A stretch of 64,000 nucleotides of DNA from Arcobacter suis CECT 7833 (GCF_003544815.1 NZ_CP032100.1:2294001-2358000); one strand, 5' to 3'. Shown: positions 9,487 through 18,006, numbered from the stretch's first letter. Numbers and translations are program-made. Notes: generated by a model not told the origin, from the sequence alone.

Positions 9487-9570
9487 AATTATCCACTAAA
9501 ATTATAAAAACTATATAAAAAATATACACTGTGTAAGAACTTCACAGAAACTCCCTAAATACAATCAAAA

Positions 9571-9586
9571 TGTGACTTAAGTCAAT
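9571..9586 (+). promoter_or_regulatory. CRP/FNR-like palindrome upstream of petA
   Basis: Contains the perfect 12-bp palindrome TGACTTAAGTCA (9573-9584); with flanks it reads TGTGA-CTTAAG-TCAAT, a full left half-site and partial right half-site of a CRP-type operator. Its centre (9578.5) is about 41.5 bases before the start site inferred from the -10 at 9608-9613, the usual position for an activator of this family. Confidence 0.5.
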
Positions 9587-9607
9587 TCATTTTAAGTAAT
9601 TTCGTAA

Positions 9608-9613
9608 TATAAT
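9608..9613 (+). promoter_or_regulatory. Probable -10 box of petABC
   Basis: TATAAT, 36 bases before the petA ATG, with an expected start site near 9620. The region at -35 is AT-rich without a consensus, consistent with an activator-dependent promoter. Confidence 0.55.
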
Positions 9614-9648
9614 CATGGAATTCTAAATTAAAAAAAAGGAAGCCAAAT

Positions 9649-10149
9649 ATGTCTAAAGAAATAAATAGACGAGATTTTATTGGTTATTCATTTGCTGCAG
9701 TTGCTGCTGTAGGTGGTGCTGCCTCGCTTGTTGGTATGAAACAAGCTTGGGATCCACTTCCGAGTGTACTTGCTGGTGGATTTACTGAAATTGACTTGTC
9801 TGCTGTAAAAGCTGGTGAACCAGAAACTTTTACGTGGAGAGGAAAACCAATATTTATCTTAAAGAAAACTGCAGAAATGGAAAGTAGTACTAGAGATTTA
9901 GTAATAGGAGCAGATAGATTTACTGTTGCTATTGGACTTTGTACTCACTTAGGTTGTATTCCAGCATGGAAAAAAGATAAATGGAAATGTGCATGTCATG
10001 GTGGGGAATTTAATCCTAGTGCTAAACAAGTTTTTGGACCACCTCCAAGACCACTTGATTTACCACCATTTAGTGTAAAAGGAACTTCAATCACATTGGG
10101 TGAAGAAGGTCCGGAATACAAAGCTATCGCTGATGCGATGAAAGCGTAA
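9649..10149 (+). CDS. petA: Ubiquinol-cytochrome c reductase, Rieske iron-sulfur subunit
   Basis: Accepts an electron from quinol in the bc1 complex through a 2Fe-2S cluster on the periplasmic side. The 166-residue protein starts with a twin-arginine type signal-anchor (RRDFIG at 7-12, then a hydrophobic stretch to about 30). Cluster motifs are CTHLGC (C98, H100, C103) and CACHGG (C114, C116, H117), so C98, H100, C116 and H117 should bind iron, with a C103-C114 disulfide. A strong AAAAAAAGGAAG site precedes the ATG. It is first in the petABC operon; petB starts 11 bases on. The protein is short compared with mitochondrial types but normal for bacteria. Confidence 0.96.
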   Translation: MSKEINRRDFIGYSFAAVAAVGGAASLVGMKQAWDPLPSVLAGGFTEIDLSAVKAGEPETFTWRGKPIFILKKTAEMESSTRDLVIGADRFTVAIGLCTHLGCIPAWKKDKWKCACHGGEFNPSAKQVFGPPPRPLDLPPFSVKGTSITLGEEGPEYKAIADAMKA

Positions 10150-10160
10150 GGAGTTAATTA

Positions 10161-11411
10161 ATGGCAAAATTTGAAAAAGCTAACTCTGTTGGTGAATGGT
10201 TAGACCAAAGATTAAATCTAACTACTTTCAACAAGGTAATGATGACTGAATATTGGATTCCAAAAGATATTAACTTCTTATGGGCAATGGGTGTTTTATT
10301 AGCTACTACTTTCGGTATTTTAATTATTTCTGGAATATTCTTAATGATGTACTACAAACCAGATGTTAATTTAGCATTTGATTCTGTTAACTATACAATT
10401 ATGCAAGAAGTTGCATTTGGTTGGTTATTTAGACATATTCATGGTGTTGCTGCTTCTGTAGTTTTCTTAATCATTTATATTCATATGTTTACAGGTATCT
10501 ATTATGGTTCTTATAAACAAGGTAGAGAGATGATTTGGATTTCTGGTATGTTATTATTTATGACATTCTCTGCTGCTGGATTCTCTGGATATATGTTACC
10601 ATGGGGACAAATGTCTTACTGGGCTGCGATGGTTATTACTAACTTATTTGGTGGAGTTCCAGTTATTGGTCCTGAATTAGTTGTTTGGATTAGAGGAGAC
10701 TTTAACGTTGCTGATGCTACATTAACAAGATTCTTTATGTTACACGTATTCTTATTACCTATTACAATTATGGGAATTATTGGTTTACACTTCTATACAT
10801 TAAGAATTCCTCACGTTAATAACCAAAATTCTGATGAATTTGACTTTGATGTTGAAGCTGAAAAATATTTAGCTGGAAATAAAAAAGAGTCAAAAGTTAT
10901 TCCTTTTTGGCCTGTATTTATTTCTAAAGATTTAGCGGTATTAGGTGTTTTCTTAATATTCTATTTCTATTTAGTATTTTTCCATTATAACTTTGCAATG
11001 GATCCAGTTAACTTTGACCCTGCAAATAATATGGTTACACCTCCACACATTTATCCTGAGTGGTATTTCTTATGGTCATATGAAGTATTAAGAGGATTTT
11101 TCTTTGATATTGCTGGATTTAAAGCATTTGATATTGGATTAATCGCGTTTGCATTCGCAAATGTTATTTTCTTAGTATTACCTTGGTTAGATAGAGATCC
11201 AAAAATTTTACCAGCTCATAAAAGACCTGTATTCTTTGTATGGTTCTGGATTTTAATGATTGACTTAATTGTATTAACTGTTTATGGTAAATTACCTCCA
11301 ACAGGTACAAATGCATGGGTTGGATTCTTTGCAGCTGTAGCATTTATATTATTATTTATTATACTTCCAATCGTTACTAAAATTGATGCTAAGAAAAGGG
11401 GATCACTATGA
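10161..11411 (+). CDS. petB: Cytochrome b of the bc1 complex
   Basis: Membrane core of quinol:cytochrome c reductase, carrying two b hemes and both quinone sites. The 416-residue protein is rich in transmembrane segments. Heme-ligand regions are visible as RHIHGVAAS with YIHMFTG, and MLHVFLLP with GLHFYTLR. The Qo-site motif PEWY is present in PHIYPEWYFLW. It is the full-length single-gene form (b6 plus subunit IV equivalents together). It sits between petA and petC, overlapping the petC start by four bases, which suggests translational coupling. Confidence 0.97.
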   Translation: MAKFEKANSVGEWLDQRLNLTTFNKVMMTEYWIPKDINFLWAMGVLLATTFGILIISGIFLMMYYKPDVNLAFDSVNYTIMQEVAFGWLFRHIHGVAASVVFLIIYIHMFTGIYYGSYKQGREMIWISGMLLFMTFSAAGFSGYMLPWGQMSYWAAMVITNLFGGVPVIGPELVVWIRGDFNVADATLTRFFMLHVFLLPITIMGIIGLHFYTLRIPHVNNQNSDEFDFDVEAEKYLAGNKKESKVIPFWPVFISKDLAVLGVFLIFYFYLVFFHYNFAMDPVNFDPANNMVTPPHIYPEWYFLWSYEVLRGFFFDIAGFKAFDIGLIAFAFANVIFLVLPWLDRDPKILPAHKRPVFFVWFWILMIDLIVLTVYGKLPPTGTNAWVGFFAAVAFILLFIILPIVTKIDAKKRGSL

Positions 11412-12292
11412 GAGAATTAAAAATATTAGCAGTAGTAGTTGCTTTAACACTAATTACTTACTGGGGAGTTGAGCCATTTGCTCACTCTCAAATGCACCCT
11501 CATGTAGCCCCTGCTGATTTTACATTTGCTGATGTTCAAGAAGATGTAAAAGAAATTAAAGCATTACAAGGTGACGTTGCGAATGGTGAAACATTAGTTA
11601 CATCAAACTGTACAGCTTGTCACTCAATTGAAGCAAAAGGTTTCCCACAAATTATGGATAATGCAAGTTCTGCAGCAGCTTATGGGGTAACACCTCCTGA
11701 TTTAAGTGCAGCTGGAAAACTTTATAATGCAGATTATTTAGCAGCATTTATTAAAGATCCTGCAAAAACTTCAAAAGTATCTCACAAGTTTGTAGATGGT
11801 AGAGTTCATCCAATGCCTGCTTATGACTGGATGCAACCACAAGAAGTAGCTGATATGGTTGCTTTCTTAAAATCTATAGCACCAAAAGAGATGACAAATA
11901 AAGAAGTTTTCAATGATGCTTGCCAAAGATGTCACTCAATTAAATATGCTGATATGAAAGGTGGTTCAATGGCTGCATTTACACCAAATGCTGACATAAA
12001 ACACTATATGGGTAAATTACCACCTGACTTATCTCAATTTATTAGATCAAGAGGTCATGAATATTTAGAAACATTTGTTAATGATCCACAAAAACATCTT
12101 GAAGGTACTGCAATGCCAAGAGTGGGATTAAGTGAAGAATCTCAAGCTCAAGTTATTTCATACCTAGAAGAAGTTGGTGATTCTAAAAAAGCTCAAAGAG
12201 AAGAATTAGGACCTAAATTCTTAATTTACCTTGTGATTTTTGCAATTTTTGGTTTCTTATGGAAAGCAAGTAAATGGAGAGATGTTCACTAG
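11408..12292 (+). CDS. petC: Di-heme cytochrome c subunit of the bc1 complex
   Basis: Takes the place of cytochrome c1 and passes electrons on to soluble cytochrome or the cbb3 oxidase. The 294-residue protein has an N-terminal hydrophobic segment (about 5-20), two heme-binding motifs CTACH (C68-H72) and CQRCH (C172-H176), and a C-terminal membrane anchor (about 270-285). Two cytochrome domains in one chain is the arrangement I know from Campylobacterota, unlike the single heme of classic c1. Its ATG overlaps the petB stop. A short hairpin spans its stop codon. Confidence 0.93.
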   Translation: MRELKILAVVVALTLITYWGVEPFAHSQMHPHVAPADFTFADVQEDVKEIKALQGDVANGETLVTSNCTACHSIEAKGFPQIMDNASSAAAYGVTPPDLSAAGKLYNADYLAAFIKDPAKTSKVSHKFVDGRVHPMPAYDWMQPQEVADMVAFLKSIAPKEMTNKEVFNDACQRCHSIKYADMKGGSMAAFTPNADIKHYMGKLPPDLSQFIRSRGHEYLETFVNDPQKHLEGTAMPRVGLSEESQAQVISYLEEVGDSKKAQREELGPKFLIYLVIFAIFGFLWKASKWRDVH

Positions 12293-12302
12293 AACATCTT
12301 TT
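12280..12302 (+). terminator. Hairpin between petC and the cytochrome c'-like gene
   Basis: 8-bp stem AGATGTTC (12280-12287) with GAACATCT (12292-12299), loop ACTA, followed by a short T-run (12299-12302). The petC stop codon lies in it. It may act as a partial terminator or processing site that lowers expression of the next gene. Confidence 0.45.
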
Positions 12303-12322
12303 CTATAATAGGAGAAAAATAA

Positions 12323-12718
12323 ATGAAACTAGTAAAATTATTAATAGCAACAACATTATTTATTGCATCTGCGAATGCAAATGATGTTATGCAAAAATCT
12401 ATGTCGATTATGGAAAAAGGTATGACTCAAATTCAACAAGGTTTTTTAAATAATAATCTTGAATTAATTAAAGAGGGTACTAAACTTGTAAAAGAAGGAA
12501 ATACACTTTTTTCTGATAAAAAAGTTATATCTCAATATTTACCAGACAATAAAAAACATATGGCAAATGTTGCTGAAAACGCTTCAAAAAGAATTGCTTT
12601 AGATATCAATGTATTAGAATTGAATTTAGATGACAAAGCTTATGTAAACGCTGCAAATGCATACTCAGATATGTTAAATGCATGTTCAAGCTGTCACTCA
12701 ATAGTAAGAAGTTGGTAA
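12323..12718 (+). CDS. Small periplasmic cytochrome, cytochrome c'-like
   Basis: 131 residues: signal peptide to about 19 (ends ASANA), then a mostly helical body, and a single heme motif CSSCH at C121-H125, six residues from the C-terminus. A heme motif at the extreme end after a helical bundle is the layout of class II cytochromes (cytochrome c' / c556), not of class I. I infer a periplasmic heme protein with a role in electron transfer or in handling NO or oxygen stress; the partner is unknown. It lies 30 bases after petC with its own AGGAG site, so it is probably read through from petABC at a reduced level. Confidence 0.75.
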   Translation: MKLVKLLIATTLFIASANANDVMQKSMSIMEKGMTQIQQGFLNNNLELIKEGTKLVKEGNTLFSDKKVISQYLPDNKKHMANVAENASKRIALDINVLELNLDDKAYVNAANAYSDMLNACSSCHSIVRSW

Positions 12719-12720
12719 TA

Positions 12721-12752
12721 AAAAAAGATAAACTTTTAAGTTTATCTTTTTT
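12721..12752. terminator. Shared terminator between cytochrome c'-like gene and rsmE
   Basis: Near-perfect inverted repeat of 15 bp: AAAAAAGATAAACTT (12721-12735) with AAGTTTATCTTTTTT (12738-12752). T-runs exist on both strands, so it can end transcription from both convergent genes. The rsmE stop codon overlaps its right end. Confidence 0.85.
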
Positions 12753-13422
12753 ATAAAAGTATTTTTGCTCCAGCTGATATTATTGCTGTTTCCGAACGAA
12801 GTATTAAATTAGAATTAAATCCTACAACAAAATCCTCATTAAATTTTTCCCTTTCTTTTTGTGAGAAACCACCTTCACAACCAATAACTAAAGTTTTAAT
12901 TTCATTTTTTTTGTCATCAATACAAATTGTTGAAAAATCTAAAAAATAAACATTTTCATTCTCTTTTATAAATTGTTCTAAGTTTTTACAAACTTCAAGT
13001 TTTATAATATTTGAACGTCCACATTGACTTGAAGAGTTAATTAGAATTTTCTGTAATTTTTCAATGTTTATTTTGAAATTCTTTTGGGAATAATCAGTAT
13101 AAATAAATGTAATTTTTTCAACACCCATTTCATTTAAAGAAGCTATATGTTTTTCTACTGTTTTGGGATCAACAACACACCAACCAAGATGTAATTTTTT
13201 TTCATTTAGCAAAATCTTTTCTTCTGCTAATATTAAATTTAAAACTGCTTTCTTTTTATCAATTAAATTAATTTTATAAAGATAGATATTCTTATCTTTT
13301 AAATTTCTAAAATATATTTCATCATCAATTTTATGTCGTCTTGCTTTTATTAGATAATTATAAACTTCATCTTTTATCTCTAAAATATTACTTCCACAAA
13401 ATTCATCATAAGTAAATTGCAT
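12751..13422 (-). CDS. rsmE: 16S rRNA (uracil-1498-N3)-methyltransferase
   Basis: Methylates U1498 of 16S rRNA in the decoding region. SPOUT-class enzyme: the C-terminal knot and SAM site are seen as VIGCEGGFSQKERE and NLILRSETAIISAGAKILL; the N-terminal half is the PUA-like RNA-binding part with the R-x-RRHKIDDEIYF region around residue 30. Length 223 is slightly short for the family (about 240) but the domains are complete. It follows the small membrane protein gene with a TAATG stop/start overlap, so the two are translated together. Confidence 0.92.
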   Translation of the reverse strand: MQFTYDEFCGSNILEIKDEVYNYLIKARRHKIDDEIYFRNLKDKNIYLYKINLIDKKKAVLNLILAEEKILLNEKKLHLGWCVVDPKTVEKHIASLNEMGVEKITFIYTDYSQKNFKINIEKLQKILINSSSQCGRSNIIKLEVCKNLEQFIKENENVYFLDFSTICIDDKKNEIKTLVIGCEGGFSQKEREKFNEDFVVGFNSNLILRSETAIISAGAKILL

Positions 13423-13826
13423 TAAAATACCTTACTAATAATATAAACAGCAATAATTACCGAAATTTCAATTATATAAATCTTTTTTGCATAAATATAA
13501 AATTCATTTTGTAACTCAAGTTGGTCATGTTTTATAACTCTCATTTTTTTGTATCTTTTTATTTCTATAACCAATAGAAAAATTGAAGCTGGAATCATTA
13601 AAGCAATTGTAAAACTAAAAGTTTGCGCATAAAAAGCTACTATTGTTCCTGTATAAATAACTATTGCATTTGTTAAATGATATAAAGGTGTTATAAATTT
13701 TAATCGTTTTGCTAAAACAATAAACTCTTTTTCTTTAGATACAGAATATAGATTAAATAACATTATTGCTAGAAAAAAATATATTGTATAAACGTGCGTC
13801 TGAACCGCACTTTGCATTAATTCCAT
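13422..13826 (-). CDS. Small conserved-type integral membrane protein, unknown function
   Basis: 134 residues with about four hydrophobic segments (near 12-27, 45-66, 72-86 and 115-131) and a basic loop KRYKKMRVIKHD between the third and fourth. No catalytic or binding motif is recognised. It is translationally coupled to rsmE by a one-base stop/start overlap, but that pairing does not reveal a function. I recall similar small four-helix membrane proteins beside rsmE in related genomes, without an assigned role. Confidence 0.7.
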   Translation of the reverse strand: MELMQSAVQTHVYTIYFFLAIMLFNLYSVSKEKEFIVLAKRLKFITPLYHLTNAIVIYTGTIVAFYAQTFSFTIALMIPASIFLLVIEIKRYKKMRVIKHDQLELQNEFYIYAKKIYIIEISVIIAVYIISKVF

Positions 13827-13857
13827 TCTTGTTTATCTCACTTTTAAAAAATTTTGG

Positions 13858-13863
13858 TATTAT
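13858..13863 (+). promoter_or_regulatory. Possible -10 box of the moeA-queCDE run
   Basis: TATTAT in the context GGTATTATATC, 46 bases before the moeA ATG and in the gap between divergent genes. Confidence 0.4.
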
Positions 13864-13909
13864 ATCTAACTTGTCATAAGTTTTTATTTTAACTACAAAA
13901 AGGAATAAT

Positions 13910-15133
13910 ATGGCTATAAATGTACAAACTGCTATAGAAATTATTTCAAATTTAACACTTGATTTGAATTTTGAAATTGTCCCAATAGAAAATGCAACTA
14001 GCAGAATATGTGCCGAAGAAATTTTTGCCACAAGTTTTTTACCAAAATTTAATAATTCAGCAATGGATGGTTATGCAATAATTTATGAAGATATGAATAA
14101 TGAATTAAAAATAATTGATACTATTTTTGCAGGTGATAATAATGATAAATTATTAGAAAAAGATTCTTGTATAAAAATCATGACTGGTGCAAAAATTCCA
14201 GAAAATTCAACAGCTATAATTCCAAAAGAAGATGTAGAAGAACTTAATGATAATAAAATTAAAATTTTAAAAAATGTTAAAGAATGCCAACATATAAGAT
14301 ATATTGGGGAAGATATAAAACAAAATGAACTTTTAATAAATATTGGTGATGAAATAAATTTTTCAAAAATCACTCTGCTTGCAAGTCAAGGAATTTCATA
14401 TATAAAAGTGTATAAAAAACCTAAAATTGTAGTATTTGCAAGTGGTGAAGAGTTAAAACTTCATTATGAAAAAGTTGAATCTTTTCAAATTTACAATTCG
14501 AATACACCAACTTTTATAGCTCGAACAAAAGAGTTAGGTTGTGAAGTTACATTTATTGGTCAAGCAAAAGATTCAATTGAAGCAATAAAAGAGTTAATTA
14601 ATAACTCACTTGATGCAAATTTAATAATTACTTCAGGTGGCGTTTCAGTTGGTGATGCTGATTTTACCAAAGAAGCTTTTAATGCTCTTGATTTTGAAAC
14701 TTTATTTGATGGAATAGATGTAAAACCTGGGAAACCAACTGTTTTTGGGAAAATTAAAAATACATATATTTTAAATCTTCCAGGAAATCCCCTTGCATCT
14801 GCATTAATATTTGAAATGTTTGGAAAAATTCTAATTCAAAAACTTCTTGGAGAAAAAAATATTTATCCAAACTATATTTTAGGGAAATTAAAAGAGTCTT
14901 TTTTTACAAAAAAAGGTAAAACTACTATAATTCCTGGTTTTTTTGATGGTGAATATTTTGAAGTTTCACAAAAAAAATCACCAGGAATGGTTTCAGTTTT
15001 AAACTCTTGTAATTCAATGATTTGTATAGATAATGAAGTTGAAAAATTAGAAAAAGATAGTTTAATAAAAATATTACCAATAAATTGGAAATTCTTTAGC
15101 GATATAAAAAAGGACTTTTTAACACATGAGTAA
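13910..15133 (+). CDS. moeA: Molybdopterin molybdenumtransferase
   Basis: Inserts molybdenum into adenylylated molybdopterin to finish the Mo cofactor. The 407-residue protein has the family landmarks NSAMDGYA near residue 45, [10 protein letters not shown] near 92, the MoCF-binding [14 protein letters not shown] near 245 and LPGNPLASA near 287. The start ATG follows AAAAAGGAATAAT. The end overlaps queC by eight bases, tying molybdopterin synthesis to the queuosine-precursor genes; both use pterin-type chemistry but no direct functional link is shown. The Mo enzymes it serves are not in the window. Confidence 0.95.
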   Translation: MAINVQTAIEIISNLTLDLNFEIVPIENATSRICAEEIFATSFLPKFNNSAMDGYAIIYEDMNNELKIIDTIFAGDNNDKLLEKDSCIKIMTGAKIPENSTAIIPKEDVEELNDNKIKILKNVKECQHIRYIGEDIKQNELLINIGDEINFSKITLLASQGISYIKVYKKPKIVVFASGEELKLHYEKVESFQIYNSNTPTFIARTKELGCEVTFIGQAKDSIEAIKELINNSLDANLIITSGGVSVGDADFTKEAFNALDFETLFDGIDVKPGKPTVFGKIKNTYILNLPGNPLASALIFEMFGKILIQKLLGEKNIYPNYILGKLKESFFTKKGKTTIIPGFFDGEYFEVSQKKSPGMVSVLNSCNSMICIDNEVEKLEKDSLIKILPINWKFFSDIKKDFLTHE

Positions 15134-15809
15134 GATCTCAACAAAAAAAGCAATATGTATTTTAAGTGGTGGAATGGATTCTACTTTAGCTTCGTACATT
15201 GCAAAAAATGAAGGATATGAAATAATTGCTGTTCATTTTAATTATGGACAAAGAACACAAGATAGAGAACTTAAAGCATTTAGAGATATTTGTGATGATT
15301 TAAAGATTTTAGAAAAATATGAAATTGATATTCCATTTTTCACACAAATTGGAGCAAGTGCATTAACAGATAAAACAATAGATGTTCCAACAGGTGGAAT
15401 TGAAGCTGGAGTTCCTATAACTTATGTTCCATTTAGAAATGGAATTTTTTTATCAATCACAGCTGCAATTGCTGAAAAAGAAGAAGCAACTGCTATGTAT
15501 ATTGGAGTTGTTCAAGAAGATAGTTCAGGTTATCCAGATTGTACAGACTCATTTATATTTGATATGAAAAAAGCAATAAATGAAGGAACTAAAAAAGATA
15601 CTCATATTGATATAAAAACCCCTTTAGTTCATCTTTCAAAAGCACAAATTGTACAAGAAGCTATAAAACTAAATGTTCCATTAGAACACACTTGGTCTTG
15701 TTATAAAGAAGAAAAAGAAGCTTGTGGAGTTTGTGATTCATGCAGATTAAGACTTAATGGATTTAGAATTGCTGGTGTAAAAGACCCTATTCCTTATAAG
15801 GCTTCATAA
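15126..15809 (+). CDS. queC: 7-cyano-7-deazaguanine synthase (preQ0 synthase)
   Basis: Converts 7-carboxy-7-deazaguanine to preQ0 with ATP and ammonia, for queuosine in tRNA. PP-loop motif SGGMDS at residues 14-19, and a C-terminal zinc site built from TWSC and CGVCDSC. 227 residues, normal length. It overlaps moeA by eight bases, and its stop TAATG shares a base with the queD start. It is one of three consecutive pathway genes (queC, queD, queE). Confidence 0.95.
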   Translation: MSKISTKKAICILSGGMDSTLASYIAKNEGYEIIAVHFNYGQRTQDRELKAFRDICDDLKILEKYEIDIPFFTQIGASALTDKTIDVPTGGIEAGVPITYVPFRNGIFLSITAAIAEKEEATAMYIGVVQEDSSGYPDCTDSFIFDMKKAINEGTKKDTHIDIKTPLVHLSKAQIVQEAIKLNVPLEHTWSCYKEEKEACGVCDSCRLRLNGFRIAGVKDPIPYKAS

Positions 15810-16342
15810 TGCATTGGAAAATATCAAAAGAATTTGAATTTTGTTATGGACATAGAGTTTGGTCACAAACTTTAGATACTGAATTTTCATTAGATGGATG
15901 TTTAAAATGCAGACATTTACATGGACATCAAGGAAAAATTTTAGTTTATTTAGAAGCGAATGAATTAAAAGATGGAATGGTTACAGATTTTAAACATCTA
16001 AATTGGTTTAAACAATTTATTGATGATGTACTTGACCATAAATTTATTTTAGATATAAATGACCCATTATTTTCAACATTACTTCCAAATGTTAATAAAG
16101 ATGAATTAATTAAATTTGATGAAAATTATCATTTAGTAGATTTAACAAAATTCAAAGATGATGAAGTTCATATAAAAGAACTTTATGAAGGTTATGTTTT
16201 AGTAGATTTTGTTCCAACAAGTGAAAATTTATCAGCTTGGTTTTTAAAAATTGTTCAAAAAAAGATGGATAAAATAAATATCAAAGTTTCTCATGTGGAA
16301 TTTTTAGAGACACCAAAAAGTAAAAGCACGTTTTATGCTTGA
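15809..16342 (+). CDS. queD: 6-carboxytetrahydropterin synthase (QueD), long form
   Basis: Makes 6-carboxy-5,6,7,8-tetrahydropterin from dihydroneopterin triphosphate, the first committed step of preQ0 synthesis. PTPS-fold landmarks: FCYGHRVW near residue 12 and CRHLHGHQGK near 34 (zinc histidines), DFKHL near 61 and LDHKFILD near 75. At 177 residues it is longer than E. coli QueD (about 120); the extra length lies between residues 85 and 130, after LDINDPL. It overlaps queE by eight bases. Confidence 0.92.
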   Translation: MHWKISKEFEFCYGHRVWSQTLDTEFSLDGCLKCRHLHGHQGKILVYLEANELKDGMVTDFKHLNWFKQFIDDVLDHKFILDINDPLFSTLLPNVNKDELIKFDENYHLVDLTKFKDDEVHIKELYEGYVLVDFVPTSENLSAWFLKIVQKKMDKINIKVSHVEFLETPKSKSTFYA

Positions 16343-17099
16343 AATAAATGAGATTTTTGGTCCAACAATTCAAGGTGAAGGAAAACTTGTAGGAACTCCT
16401 TCTATTTTTATAAGATTTGGCAAATGTAATTTCAAGTGTGAAGGATTCCAAGTAGAATATGAAACTCCAAGTGGAGTTAAAAAATGTGCCTGTGATTCAT
16501 ATTATGCCGTTGATACAGAATTTAAAGATACATGGACAAAATATAAATCTTATGATGAAATTGTAAATGAAGTTGACATTTTACTTTCAAAATATCCAAA
16601 TAATTACAAAATTGATATTGTAATTACTGGTGGTGAACCTTTACTTTATTGGAATAAAGAAGAGTTTCAAAAACTTTTAAAACATTACATTGAAAATGGA
16701 CATAAAGTTACAATTGAAACAAATGCTTCGTTAAATCTGAATTTCGAATTTGATTATCAAAAAAAGATTTTATTCTCAATGAGTGTAAAACTTAGTAATT
16801 CACTCGAACCTTTGAAAAAAAGAATAAACAAAGAAACATTAACCAAAATTTTAACAAATACAAAAGAGTCTTATTTAAAATTTGTAATTGGAAAAGATTT
16901 TTTAAATGATGCAAAAACAGAGATAAATTCGATTTTAGAAGATATTCCAAAATGTGAAGTTTATCTTATGCCACTTGGCGATACAGCAGATGAAATAAAT
17001 AAAAATTGTGAAGAAGTAATCAATATGGCAATAGAAAATGGTTTTAAATATTGTGATAGATTACATATTAGAGTTTGGAATAATAAAAGAGGCGTTTAA
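16335..17099 (+). CDS. queE: 7-carboxy-7-deazaguanine synthase, radical SAM, atypical cysteine spacing
   Basis: Radical-mediated ring contraction of carboxytetrahydropterin to 7-carboxy-7-deazaguanine. Radical SAM landmarks: QGEGKLVGTPSIFIRFGKCNFKC, TGGEP at 98-102 and IETNAS. Cysteines in the cluster region are C31, C35, C51 and C53, a C-x3-C-x15-C-x-C layout, not the plain CxxxCxxC. From memory, related Campylobacterota enzymes also have an enlarged loop here. 254 residues. It is last in the moeA-queC-queD-queE run; no clear terminator follows before the fabG promoter. Confidence 0.9.
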   Translation: MLEINEIFGPTIQGEGKLVGTPSIFIRFGKCNFKCEGFQVEYETPSGVKKCACDSYYAVDTEFKDTWTKYKSYDEIVNEVDILLSKYPNNYKIDIVITGGEPLLYWNKEEFQKLLKHYIENGHKVTIETNASLNLNFEFDYQKKILFSMSVKLSNSLEPLKKRINKETLTKILTNTKESYLKFVIGKDFLNDAKTEINSILEDIPKCEVYLMPLGDTADEINKNCEEVINMAIENGFKYCDRLHIRVWNNKRGV

Positions 17100-17130
17100 T
17101 TTTCAAATGATTTTATTATAAAAGTGTTGA

Positions 17131-17136
17131 TATAAT
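17131..17136 (+). promoter_or_regulatory. Probable -10 box of fabG
   Basis: TATAAT in TTGATATAATAAAC, 34 bases before the fabG ATG. Confidence 0.55.
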
Positions 17137-17170
17137 AAACAACTAATGTAAAAATTTAAAAAGGATAAGA

Positions 17171-17914
17171 ATGAAATTTACAGGTTCTAATGTATTAATT
17201 ACAGGTGCAAGTAAAGGAATCGGAGCTCAAATTGCAAAAACTTTAGCTAGTTTTGGATTAAAAGTTTGGATTAATTATAGAAGTGGCGCAGAAGCGGCAG
17301 AAGCTATAAAAGAAGAGATTGAAAAAGCTGGTGGGAAAGCTGCAATTATTAAAGCAGATGTTACAAATGAAGAAGAGTTCACGCAAGCTATAAAAACTAT
17401 TATTGACGCTGATGGTGAATTAGCTTATTTAGTAAATAATGCTGGTATTACTAAAGATAAATTAGCTTTAAGAATGAGTGTTGCTGATTTTAACGATGTA
17501 ATAAATGCAAACTTAACATCTTCATTTATTGGATGTAGAGAAGCTTTAAAAGTTATGAGTAAAAAAAGATTTGGTTCAGTTGTAAATATCTCTTCAATTG
17601 TTGGAGAGATGGGAAATGCTGGTCAAACTAATTATTCAGCTTCAAAAGGCGGATTAAATGCAATGACAAAATCATTTGCAAAAGAAGCAGCTTCAAGAGG
17701 AATTAGATATAACGCAGTAACTCCTGGATTCATTCAAACAGATATGACTCATGAATTAAAAGCTGAAGTAAAAGCTGAATATGAAAAAAATATTCCCCTT
17801 TCAAGATTTGGAAATCCAAGTGAAATAGCTGATGCAGTGGCATTTTTATTAAGTGACCATGCTTCATACATTACAGGTGAAATATTAAAAGTTAATGGTG
17901 GTTTATACGTTTAA
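17171..17914 (+). CDS. fabG: 3-oxoacyl-ACP reductase
   Basis: NADPH-dependent reduction of 3-oxoacyl-ACP in fatty acid elongation. Short-chain dehydrogenase: TGASKGIGAQ near residue 12 (cofactor loop), NNAG near 92, a catalytic Ser in NISSIVGEMG and Tyr-x3-Lys in YSASKGG. 247 residues, normal. A group of fatty-acid genes follows (acpP, fabF, accA), each with its own hairpin or promoter in between, so they are neighbours more than one strict operon. Confidence 0.95.
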   Translation: MKFTGSNVLITGASKGIGAQIAKTLASFGLKVWINYRSGAEAAEAIKEEIEKAGGKAAIIKADVTNEEEFTQAIKTIIDADGELAYLVNNAGITKDKLALRMSVADFNDVINANLTSSFIGCREALKVMSKKRFGSVVNISSIVGEMGNAGQTNYSASKGGLNAMTKSFAKEAASRGIRYNAVTPGFIQTDMTHELKAEVKAEYEKNIPLSRFGNPSEIADAVAFLLSDHASYITGEILKVNGGLYV

Positions 17915-17945
17915 TATTTTATTAAATGGTTAAAATATTCAATTT

Positions 17946-17968
17946 AAAAGAGTTTTAAAAACTCTTTT
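17946..17968 (+). terminator. fabG terminator abutting the acpP promoter
   Basis: 11-bp inverted repeat AAAAGAGTTTT (17946-17956) with AAAACTCTTTT (17958-17968), ending two bases before the acpP -10 box. The hairpin occupies the place of the acpP -35 region. Confidence 0.65.
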
Positions 17969-17970
17969 GT

Positions 17971-17976
17971 TATAAT
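17971..17976 (+). promoter_or_regulatory. Probable -10 box of acpP
   Basis: TATAAT in TTTTGTTATAATAC, 31 bases before the acpP start. Confidence 0.6.
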
Positions 17977-18006
17977 ACAAAGATAATTTTATAAAAGGAA
18001 ATAAAT

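Noticed and set aside
13753-14031. Minus-strand frame overlapping moeA and the small membrane protein
   Set aside because: Overlaps two better supported genes on both strands and has no recognisable features.
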